Source of the DNA: JBKEDC01 sp047971925
GTDB lineage: Bacteria > Bacteroidota > Bacteroidia > Bacteroidales > Prolixibacteraceae
Reading direction: 5' to 3'
Assembly: GCA_047971925.1 (NCBI GenBank)
Contig: JBKEAC010000055.1
Span: 1-8,807 of the forward strand
Length of the DNA: 8,807 nt
Shown here piece after piece: positions 1 to 5,046 of the stretch (position 1 is its first letter; every line of letters begins with the position of its first letter). Under the pieces are notes generated by a model. The model was not told the origin of the DNA, did not search any database, and was given only the letters and a program-made list of their open reading frames with translations. Position numbers and translations under genes: made by a program.

Positions 1-150
1 TACACAGTTAGTTGAAATTGGAACGCACATCTAATTTGGTGAAATGAATTCTTTAGCACAAGCTCTTTGAAACACATTTTGCGTTTTTTTTTGATACTGC
101 GTGAATCATTTTTAATAATACAGTTTTTTGAATTGGTTTTAAATAGAGTG

Positions 151-357
151 GAAATATTAATGGTGACTTCTAAAAATTAGATATTAGGTCATTTTGATTT
201 TATGGGAGATAGATTTTGGACTAATTTCACAGAAGCATAGCGAGCTATGGTTTAAGAAATTAGTGCAAAAGATACGCTCAGAAAACAAAATGAACAACAG
301 CTGTATTTAGCAGCTTCCCCAATTTAAAACTAATTTTTAGAAGTCCCCTAATATCAA
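151..357. repeat. Inverted-repeat element, possible MITE or insertion remnant
   Basis: A perfect 16-bp inverted repeat sits at 165-180 and 330-345 (left arm GACTTCTAAAAATTAG). With one gap the similarity extends outward through ATATTA on both sides, to about 151 and 357. The 149-bp interior holds a second symmetric element at 220-264 and a short hairpin at 299-315 (AGCTG and CAGCT). No ORF of note lies inside and I see no clear target-site duplication. Long arms around a short non-coding body fit a miniature inverted-repeat element or a decayed insertion, but its identity is unproven. Confidence 0.45.
220..264. repeat. 45-bp palindromic element with nested hairpin
   Basis: The outer arms are perfect 9-mers, ACTAATTTC at 220-228 and GAAATTAGT at 256-264. 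Inside is a second perfect hairpin, CATAG at 236-240 and CTATG at 245-249, with a CGAG loop. There is no T-run after it, so it is not a typical terminator. The layout of arms around a core containing GAAGCATAGC resembles the palindrome at 4330-4382, so both may belong to one dispersed repeat class. Confidence 0.6.
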
Positions 358-425
358 TTGTGCATTTGGGTGAATTACTATTCAATCTGCCCGACCATGA
401 ATTGCAGAAACGTGCGCAGCCGGGT

Positions 426-535
426 GAGGGATTGGAGCGGAAATCCTTTTGCGGAGGAACGAAGCAAAAGATTGAAGCGAAAAGCCCGACGGCAGGGCGT
501 TGGAATGCGGTGGGGAGGAATGCCGGCACCCCCAA
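426..535 (+). other. Structured multi-hairpin intergenic element, possible ncRNA or dispersed repeat
   Basis: Three simple hairpins follow one another: GGATT at 429-433 with AATCC at 442-446, TTTTGC at 447-452 with GCAAAA at 464-469, and GCCC at 484-487 with GGGC at 495-498. A weaker GGGG/CCCC pairing may follow near 512-533. The units ATTGGAGCGGAAATCC and ATTGAAGCGAAAAGCCC are diverged copies of one another. This block is richer in G+C than its surroundings. It reminds me of dispersed structured elements in Bacteroidetes intergenic DNA (the Rfam Flavo-1 class comes to mind), but that is recall only. The 87-codon ORF across it (360-623) reads as low-complexity and is not called. Confidence 0.4.
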
Positions 536-603
536 AATAGAGAGCAAAACAAGAAGGAAAAATGAAAAAAAGGCTGAAATGTTGAATTTAAATTCAGTGG
601 CAA

Positions 604-664
604 AAGGGAGTTATTGTATGTAATAACTCGAGCGATTTTTAAATGAAGGGAGTTATTGTATGTA
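604..664. repeat. 19-bp direct repeat pair with embedded palindrome
   Basis: The 19-mer AAGGGAGTTATTGTATGTA occurs at 604-622 and again at 646-664, a period of 42 bases. The first copy forms a perfect 8-bp palindrome with following sequence: GAGTTATT at 608-615 and AATAACTC at 622-629. Just upstream, TGAATTTAAATTCA at 583-596 is a perfect 14-bp palindrome. These could be regulator-binding sites or repeat debris. With only two copies it is not a CRISPR array. Confidence 0.7.
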
Positions 665-674
665 GAAACCCCAC

Positions 675-709
675 AAAGTAAAGTAAAGTAAAGTAAAGTA
701 AAGTAAAGT
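675..709. repeat. Pentanucleotide microsatellite (AAAGT)7
   Basis: Seven perfect head-to-tail copies of AAAGT are followed by AAATAAC. The array is intergenic, about 150 bp before the possible lipoprotein start and 330 bp before the mapped promoter of the WYL gene. Perfect short tandem repeats of this kind can change length by slippage during replication. No promoter or coding frame spans this one, so an effect on expression is only a possibility. Confidence 0.95.
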
Positions 710-857
710 AAATAACAACACACAAAAAAAGGAAAAAAATGGTGCGTTTTTGGTTGATGATTGACGAGTGTGATTTTTTTTTAAAAAAACGTCTTGAAAA
801 TAGAAATGACAGTATTTGGCAATTGGTGGTATTTTCTTTGTGCCAATAAAAATTGAA

Positions 858-1112
858 ATGATGAATGCTGGTTTTAAATATTTGTGTGCTTTGTTTTTGC
901 TTTTTGTGGGGAGTTGTTCGGTGGTTTTGAGTGAAACGAAGAAGGGGCATTGGAAGGCTAATGAGCAGGTTTTTCCCGATGGTGTGCGTGAGGAGGAGAA
1001 TTTCTTTCTTGATGCGAGAAAGGGGAGTGGTTGCGATTCTTGGAATGGAGGAGAAATTTTGTATCTTTGGGAAAAATCTAATGTGATTATGACAAATGAA
1101 CGAGCAAAATAA
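858..1112 (+). CDS. Possible small lipoprotein, hypothetical
   Basis: I do not recognise this 84-residue ORF. From ATG 858 it begins with a short positive segment and a hydrophobic stretch, then LFVGSC, which fits a lipobox with Cys20 as the lipidated residue. The remainder is short, charged and without a known domain. Its last 17 bases overlap the start of the WYL gene, and the promoter of that gene (1039-1069) lies within it. No ribosome binding site or clear promoter stands before it. An upstream ATG at 816 is in frame, but would place the hydrophobic segment too far from the N-terminus. Base use is T- and G-rich like the downstream genes, which supports coding slightly. It may equally be a chance ORF. 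Confidence 0.3.
   Translation: MMNAGFKYLCALFLLFVGSCSVVLSETKKGHWKANEQVFPDGVREEENFFLDARKGSGCDSWNGGEILYLWEKSNVIMTNERAK
1039..1069 (+). promoter_or_regulatory. Bacteroidetes-type promoter of the WYL regulator gene
   Basis: CTTG ends at 1042. After a 19-base spacer comes TATCTTTG at 1062-1069. This matches the Bacteroidetes primary sigma-factor pattern of a -33 TTTG-like element and a -7 TAnnTTTG. Transcription should start near 1075, giving a leader of about 20 bases before ATG 1096. The tracrRNA promoter has the same elements and spacing. Confidence 0.75.
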
Positions 1113-2007
1113 AATTAAAGCCACGCTTAGTTTGATGCTTTTGCTGAGCAATGGCTATGGTTTGCAAATGGAGGAGATTATGCGGCGTTTGGCACTTTCG
1201 GAGCGCACGGCACGTCGATATGTTGGTACTTTGCGCGATGTGGGATTTATTATTCCTCGTCCGAAAGATGGTTATTATAAGATTGAGGAGATTTCTTCAA
1301 CGCACAAGGGGCTTAACAAGCTTTTGCATTTTTCGGAGGAGGAGGCTTTTGTGTTGCAGCGTGCTATTGAGAGCCTGCGAGGCGATAGTTTGGTGAAACA
1401 GAATTTGACTAAGAAGCTTTATTCGCTTTATAAATCGGAGCGTGTTACGGAGATTATTTTGAAGGAAACGGGTTCGGAGAATATTCATCGGATTAGTGAG
1501 TCGATTAAGCGCAAGAAGCGTGTGTTGTTGAAAAATTATCAGTCGGCTAATAGTAATTCGCGCAGGGATCGTTTGGTTGAGCCGTTTAAATTTACTACTA
1601 ATTATGTGAATACTTGGGCTTATGATGTTGATGATGATTTGTGCAAGATGTTTAAGAACACGCGCATTGATTCGGTTGAGGTGTTGCATGATGATTGGGA
1701 GCATGAGGATAGGCATTTTGAGAAGTTTACCGATGTTTTTCGCATGACGGGCGGTGAGCGTACGTCGATTGAGCTTAAACTCACGGTGCGCTCGTGTGAG
1801 TTGCTGAAAGAGGAATATCCGCTAGCGGAGAAGTTTATTACGATGTTGAGTGATAATGAGTTTTTATTTAAAACCGATGTTGCGGGTTTTTATGGTGTGG
1901 GGCGTTTTGTGCTTGGTTTGTTTGATGAAATTGAGATTATTGCTCCGCAAGCGTTGAGGGATTTTGTGAGGGTGAGGGCTGAAGAAATGTTGTGTAAATT
2001 GAAATAG
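1096..2007 (+). CDS. WYL-domain helix-turn-helix transcriptional regulator
   Basis: The 303-residue protein has the usual two parts of a WYL regulator. Residues 5-60 form a winged helix-turn-helix (MEEIMRRLALSERTARRYV, then a wing at DGYYKI). Residues 130-200 form the WYL domain: a basic segment and strand leading to Y148, then WAY at 174-176 in place of the naming W-Y-L, then FKNTRI at 186-191, matching the usual FR-x-DRI. A C-terminal WCX-like extension follows to about residue 300. WYL domains are thought to bind nucleic acids or small ligands, and such regulators often control DNA repair, phage defence and CRISPR genes. An in-frame stop at 1090-1092 makes ATG 1096 the natural start. A well-formed promoter lies just upstream and a strong terminator follows, so it is probably transcribed alone. 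The likely targets are the adjacent HIRAN and ligase genes, which is inference from position. Confidence 0.93.
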   Translation: MNEQNKIKATLSLMLLLSNGYGLQMEEIMRRLALSERTARRYVGTLRDVGFIIPRPKDGYYKIEEISSTHKGLNKLLHFSEEEAFVLQRAIESLRGDSLVKQNLTKKLYSLYKSERVTEIILKETGSENIHRISESIKRKKRVLLKNYQSANSNSRRDRLVEPFKFTTNYVNTWAYDVDDDLCKMFKNTRIDSVEVLHDDWEHEDRHFEKFTDVFRMTGGERTSIELKLTVRSCELLKEEYPLAEKFITMLSDNEFLFKTDVAGFYGVGRFVLGLFDEIEIIAPQALRDFVRVRAEEMLCKLK

Positions 2008-2034
2008 TTTTTTTGTTTTTTTTTTTTGATTGTT

Positions 2035-2079
2035 AGGCTGTTTGTGCATTTTTTTTTGCATGAGCAGCCTTATTTTTTT
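2035..2079 (+). terminator. Rho-independent terminator after the WYL gene
   Basis: The stem runs from AGGCTG at 2035-2040 through TGCA at 2045-2048, pairing with TGCA at 2057-2060 through CAGCCT at 2065-2070. All 14 positions pair if three G-U wobbles are allowed. The loop is eight T, and a T-run at 2073-2079 follows. It separates the regulator transcript from the HIRAN and ligase genes. Confidence 0.85.
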
Positions 2080-2199
2080 AAACATGACATTAGTTGGCAT
2101 TTTTAGTTGTTTAGTTTGTGCTGTTGATTGCAATGGCGTTTCGATGAAATGAGTTGCGTGTTATTGCTTTGCTGAATTTAAAAATTAAATTTCTGAGTT

Positions 2200-2571
2200 A
2201 TGAAAGAGTTAGAACACTACAAGAGTTTTCCACTTGCTGGATTTACGTTTTATGAGGGTGCGCTTGTTTTTGGTAAGTTGAAGGTTGGGAAGAAGCTTCG
2301 TTTGGTTTTGGAGCCTGAAAATAAGTATGACCCGCAGGCGGTGGCTGTTTATTTTAAGGGTTATAAGCTTGGGTTTGTGCCTAAAAATTCTAATTATTCG
2401 ATTAGTAAGTTTTTGAGTTGTGGTTTTAATGTTTTTGAGGCACGCATTCAGCGCATTGACCCTACGGCTTCGCCGGAGCATCAGGTTGGTGTGGTGGTTT
2501 ATTTGAAGAAGGTGGTGGAAGAAAAGCTTTTTGAATTGGCTGGCGATGGGGGAGTTGTGAATGAGAATTAA
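2200..2571 (+). CDS. HIRAN-domain protein
   Basis: This 123-residue protein is essentially one HIRAN domain. The signature is clear: FPLAGFTFYEG at residues 10-20, the conserved EPENKYDPQAVAVY at 38-51, and the strand-turn KLGFVPK at 56-62, followed by a helix with the usual small and hydrophobic spacing. A tail of about 25 residues extends past the domain. HIRAN domains bind DNA, notably free 3' ends at stalled forks in the eukaryotic HLTF protein, and occur in bacteria alone or fused to nucleases and helicases. No catalytic domain is present, so a recognition or adaptor role is likely. The stop codon lies 12 bases before the RNA ligase start, so the two are probably co-transcribed. The 120-bp gap before it lies after a terminator and should hold a promoter, but I found no good match. 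Confidence 0.92.
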   Translation: MKELEHYKSFPLAGFTFYEGALVFGKLKVGKKLRLVLEPENKYDPQAVAVYFKGYKLGFVPKNSNYSISKFLSCGFNVFEARIQRIDPTASPEHQVGVVVYLKKVVEEKLFELAGDGGVVNEN

Positions 2572-2583
2572 AAAGGAGGTTTT
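2572..2583 (+). promoter_or_regulatory. Strong Shine-Dalgarno site for the RNA ligase
   Basis: AAAGGAGGT at 2572-2580 begins directly after the HIRAN stop codon. Only four bases separate AGGAGG from the ligase ATG at 2584. This is the one full anti-16S match before any gene here. The other starts have AT-rich leaders without such a site, as is usual in Bacteroidetes. It fixes the ligase start. Confidence 0.8.
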
Positions 2584-3597
2584 ATGAAGTTTAGGAAATA
2601 TAATTCTATTGAAAATTCGTATCAATCGGATTTTATGCAGTTGATTGCAGAACAGGGTTTTGCTGATTTGGATTATGTGGTTCAGGAGAAGGTTCATGGG
2701 GGTAATTTGAGTTTAATTACCAATGGTGAGGAGCTTATTTCGGCAAAGCGGACGGGTTTGAATGTTGCTGATGAGAATTTTTATAATTTTCAATCGGTTG
2801 TTGAGGCTTATCGTGATAAGGTTTTTGCTTTGTTTGCCGATTTGCAATTGAGTAGGGGGATTCACACGTTGACTATTTTCGGGGAGCTTTTCGGTGGTGC
2901 TTATCCGCATGCCGATGTTGAGCAGGTGTTGGGTTCGAAGATGGTTCAGCAGGGCATTTATTATGCTCCACATAATGATTTTTATGCTTTTGATGTGCTG
3001 CTTGATGATGCTATTTTTTTGGGTGTTAATGAGGCTAATGCTTTGTTTGAGAAGCATGGTTTTATTTATGCTCGCACGCTTTTTTCGGGTTCGCTATCGG
3101 CATGTTTAGCTCAATCGAACACGTTTCGGACAACAATTCCGGCCTTGTTTGGTTTGCCTGAATTGGAGGGTAATATCTGCGAGGGGCTTGTTATTCGTCC
3201 GCTAGAGCCTGTTTTTATGCGCAATGGTTCGCGTGTTTTGATTAAGAATAAGAATGAGCGTTGGTCGGAGAATAATAATTATATTGATAAGGTTTTGCTT
3301 GGGAGCTTGCGTCGCGATGCCGACTCGTTGAGTGAAGAATGTCAGTTTTTGTGTGAGGAGATTTATCGGTATATCACGGTGAATCGTTTAGATAATGTGC
3401 TGAGTAAGATTGGGGAGATAAATGTGAATCGTGATTTGGGCAGGGTTCTTGGTTTGTTTAATAAAGATGTTCTTTCTGATTTTCTGAAGGATTTTCAGTT
3501 TCGCTATGATGGGCTTGAGAAGCAGGAGCAGAAGGCTATCGGTCGTTTTTTAAATTCGCATTCTAGCGTGTTGTTGAATGAGCGGTTTAAGCGGTAA
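2584..3597 (+). CDS. T4 Rnl2-family RNA ligase
   Basis: This ATP-dependent RNA ligase joins a 3'-OH to a 5'-phosphate, best at nicks in double-stranded RNA or RNA-DNA hybrids. At 337 residues it nearly equals phage T4 Rnl2 (334) and aligns end to end from memory. Nucleotidyltransferase motifs are all present: motif I EKVHGGN with AMP-accepting Lys36, SAKRTG with Arg56, motif III IFGELFGG with Glu101, motif IIIa FYAFDVLL at 133-140, motif IV EGLVIRP with Glu200, and motif V LIKNKN with Lys221 and Lys223. The N-terminus (MKFRKYNSIENSY) and the C-terminal domain (ITVNRLDNVLSKIGEI) also match Rnl2. It therefore appears to be active. It follows the HIRAN gene by 12 bases. No polynucleotide kinase-phosphatase is visible nearby, so it would need ends already suitable for sealing or healed by another enzyme. 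Phage origin of the family suggests past transfer. Confidence 0.96.
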   Translation: MKFRKYNSIENSYQSDFMQLIAEQGFADLDYVVQEKVHGGNLSLITNGEELISAKRTGLNVADENFYNFQSVVEAYRDKVFALFADLQLSRGIHTLTIFGELFGGAYPHADVEQVLGSKMVQQGIYYAPHNDFYAFDVLLDDAIFLGVNEANALFEKHGFIYARTLFSGSLSACLAQSNTFRTTIPALFGLPELEGNICEGLVIRPLEPVFMRNGSRVLIKNKNERWSENNNYIDKVLLGSLRRDADSLSEECQFLCEEIYRYITVNRLDNVLSKIGEINVNRDLGRVLGLFNKDVLSDFLKDFQFRYDGLEKQEQKAIGRFLNSHSSVLLNERFKR

Positions 3598-3622
3598 TAA
3601 TTAATGTTTTAAAATAAAAAAA

Positions 3623-4231
3623 ATGATGAAGAGAATTACAGTATTCGTGTTGTTTACAGTTATTGGGAGTTTTGCTTTTGCACAATCGGCAAAGGAAATG
3701 TTAGCTGAAATGGAAGGTAAATGGCAGCTTGATGACAATGGGAACGTTACCGTGATGAGAGTGGTGGAAGCACCAGGTCTGAGTAAAGACGAAATTTTCA
3801 ACAGGGCGTTAAATTATTTTGTGTATAACTATGGCAGTGGAAAGTCGGTTATTCAAACACAAGATAAAGAACACGGTCTTGTGGTTGGAAAAGGAATCTA
3901 CAAAGAAGTGCATGTAGGTGTATCGTTATTGGCAACCTATGTTGATGCATGGCACATTCTTCGAGTAGATGCGAAAGAGGGTAGAGCTAGAGTTATTGTC
4001 ACGCTCACGGACTATGAAACAAAAACGGTAGGTTCTGGCACAACGCCTCCAAGTTTTTCGAGCATGAGCATAGCCCAAGCGTATCCTATTAATCCACAGG
4101 GCATGCAAAAAACGGTTATGACAAAGGCTTTTTACAAATCGTTTAATAAAGCATGTAGCACACTTGATGAGGTAGAGAAGTCTATTAAGGAGGGAAATAC
4201 TTCAGAAGTCATTGAAAATGGAGATTGGTAA
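3623..4231 (+). CDS. Exported DUF4468 domain-containing protein
   Basis: This 202-residue protein starts with a signal peptide: a short positive N-terminus (MMKR), a hydrophobic core, and a likely signal peptidase I cut after AFA at residue 20, before QS. No Cys follows, so it is not a lipoprotein. The mature part matches DUF4468 as found in Bacteroidetes: the VVEAPGLSKDEIFNRALNYF segment near residues 47-66, then IQTQDKEHGLVVGKG and a predicted beta-rich region. Family function is unknown and the protein should lie in the periplasm or outer envelope. ATG 3626 is an equally good start. It begins 25 bases after the ligase stop without a ribosome binding site, so it may be co-transcribed. A secreted product sits oddly beside nucleic-acid enzymes, and its less T/G-skewed codons suggest a separate history. 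Confidence 0.85.
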   Translation: MMKRITVFVLFTVIGSFAFAQSAKEMLAEMEGKWQLDDNGNVTVMRVVEAPGLSKDEIFNRALNYFVYNYGSGKSVIQTQDKEHGLVVGKGIYKEVHVGVSLLATYVDAWHILRVDAKEGRARVIVTLTDYETKTVGSGTTPPSFSSMSIAQAYPINPQGMQKTVMTKAFYKSFNKACSTLDEVEKSIKEGNTSEVIENGDW

Positions 4232-4250
4232 ATAGGAAATCTAGCATTTG

Positions 4251-4288
4251 AAAATCACAAACTAATACTATTTGGTTTGTGATTTTTT
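4251..4288. terminator. Terminator hairpin after the DUF4468 gene
   Basis: A perfect 12-bp stem, AAAATCACAAAC at 4251-4262 and GTTTGTGATTTT at 4275-4286, has a 12-base loop. T-runs on the right and A-runs on the left would allow action in both directions. It ends the upstream gene group nine bases before the insertion-sequence remnant. Confidence 0.85.
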
Positions 4289-4329
4289 AGTGTTAAATGT
4301 CAAGTTTCACCACGTTGTTGATGGCATTC

Positions 4330-4382
4330 TATCACTTCCGAGTGTAGAGAAGGCGTAGCCGAAACGGAACTCGGAAGTGATA
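4330..4382. repeat. 53-bp palindromic element inside the IS remnant
   Basis: Perfect 14-bp arms, TATCACTTCCGAGT at 4330-4343 and ACTCGGAAGTGATA at 4369-4382, surround a 25-base core containing GAAGGCGTAGCCGAAACGG. It lies where the first half of the transposase gene should be, five bases inside the left terminal repeat. It is more GC-rich than the IS around it, so it probably arrived separately or replaced deleted DNA. No T-run follows. Confidence 0.85.
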
Positions 4383-4383
4383 A

Positions 4384-4934
4384 GAAAAAAGTGTTGCTTA
4401 TTTTTGTTCTATCAGAATGAAAATATATGCAACAGATTTATTTTTTTTTGATCATTGCATGGCGTTTTTTTCTTTCAAAATAAGTTATATATTGACTGCC
4501 AATGGACTAGAATTTACAAATCGACTAAACAGAAACAAGAAAGGAAATCTATGCACAAAAGAGTCATTGCTAGATATTAAGTGTACAGAAAATGATATAG
4601 ACCATCGATTGACAAAACCTTGCACTCCTCAAACAAACGGAATGGTGGAAAGAGTGAATGGAACGATAAAAATAATACTGTTCTTAAAACGAAATATCAA
4701 AATAAGGAGGAAATGAGCGACGATTTAATACAATTCTTAATCTATTACAAGCTAAATCGAAGACGCGGTTCGCTTAGAAAAGAGTTGAATGTGAGAACGC
4801 CTTTTCAAGCTGTGCAGAAATGGTTTGTGCTCAAACATGAAATATTTAAAAGGAATCCAGAACAATTCAAAAATAAAATACTAAATTTACATCTAAATAA
4901 AGCAAACTCCCATCAGCAATGTGGTGAAACTTGA
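4384..4934 (+). pseudogene. IS481-like transposase remnant, truncated and frameshifted
   Basis: The reading frame with an ATG at 4417 encodes the end of an integrase-fold transposase: FFFDHCMAFFSFKISYIL, then TANGLEFTNRL, then HRLTKPCTPQTNGMVERVNGTIK. It must then shift into the frame that gives NNTVLKTKYQNKEEM and LIQFLIYYKLNRRRGSLRKE, ending at TGA 4932-4934 in the right terminal repeat. The shift fits loss of one A in the A-run at 4668-4672. Three lesions make it inactive: the N-terminal half with its DNA-binding domain and first catalytic Asp is missing, the second catalytic Asp of the usual TDNG is Ala (codon 4498-4500), and the frame is broken. The third catalytic acid, Glu in GMVERVNG, remains. 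Family assignment to IS481 rather than IS3 is from recall. Confidence 0.85.
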
Positions 4935-4961
4935 TAATTACCCACTATATTCGGCATAGAT

Positions 4962-4989
4962 AAAAAAAAGGGCGACAAACTGCCACCCT
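4962..4989 (-). terminator. tracrRNA terminator
   Basis: On the minus strand GGGTGGC (4988-4982) pairs with GTCGCCC (4976-4970) with two G-U wobbles and an AGTTT loop. An extra A-T pair closes the base, and eight T (4969-4962) follow. This hairpin is both the last structural element of the tracrRNA and its Rho-independent terminator. It ends 25 bases from the IS remnant. Confidence 0.9.
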
Positions 4990-5042
4990 AAATGTTTTCA
5001 CAACGGAAAAAAATCCTTATTGTGAATTGCTTTAAAAATTCT
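4962..5042 (-). ncRNA. tracrRNA of the type II-C CRISPR-Cas9 system
   Basis: Read leftward, this RNA of about 80 nt has the parts of a Bacteroidetes tracrRNA in order. An anti-repeat comes first (AAAGCAATTCACAAT at 5033-5019), able to pair with a repeat starting GTTGTGAATTGCTTT. A nexus-like hairpin follows, with GGA and TCC around a T loop (5016-5005), then GTTGTGAAAAC, and last a terminator hairpin. From memory it closely resembles tracrRNAs of Bacteroides and Capnocytophaga, with ACAATAAGGATT and CCGTTGTGAAAAC in common. It is divergent from cas9, whose start is about 60 bases away. It base-pairs with the crRNA, is trimmed by RNase III in known systems, and anchors the guide in Cas9. The 5' end is placed from the promoter and is accurate to a few bases. 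The array is not in the window. Confidence 0.88.
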
Positions 5043-5046
5043 ACTG

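Larger units (their letters stand above)
4298..4936 (+). mobile_element. Decayed insertion sequence, IS481-like, with both ends
   Basis: Imperfect 27-bp terminal inverted repeats bound the element, left at 4298-4324 (starting TGTCAAGTTTCACCAC) and right at 4910-4936, with 24 of 27 positions matching. The left end begins TGT, as is common in the IS481 and IS3 groups. Inside is only the C-terminal part of an integrase-type transposase, running toward the right end. At 639 bp it is well short of the roughly 1 kb of a complete element. I see no convincing target-site duplication. It lies between the DUF4468 terminator and the tracrRNA terminator, so it breaks no visible gene. Confidence 0.85.

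Noticed and set aside
360..623. An 87-codon plus-strand ORF over the structured element
   Set aside because: It reads as basic low-complexity sequence, coincides with hairpins and repeats, has no start signals, and shows no domain.
604..709. A possible CRISPR array made of the 19-bp repeats and (AAAGT)7
   Set aside because: Only two 19-mer copies exist, the spacing is too short, the other tract is a simple 5-base repeat, and neither matches the repeat predicted from the tracrRNA.
639..1151. A 170-codon minus-strand ORF covering the microsatellite and WYL promoter
   Set aside because: Its end is the translated pentanucleotide repeat (YFTLL units) and its rest is antisense to the WYL start region. 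No start signal or family resemblance.
2209..2697. A 162-codon minus-strand ORF opposite the HIRAN and ligase genes
   Set aside because: It is a mirror of T/G-rich coding sequence, with Ile/Asn/Leu-heavy composition and no motif. The plus-strand families are unambiguous.
2584..3597. A DNA ligase assignment for the ligase gene
   Set aside because: The EKVHGGN motif I, the overall length and the C-terminal domain match T4 Rnl2, and DNA-ligase OB-fold features are not seen.
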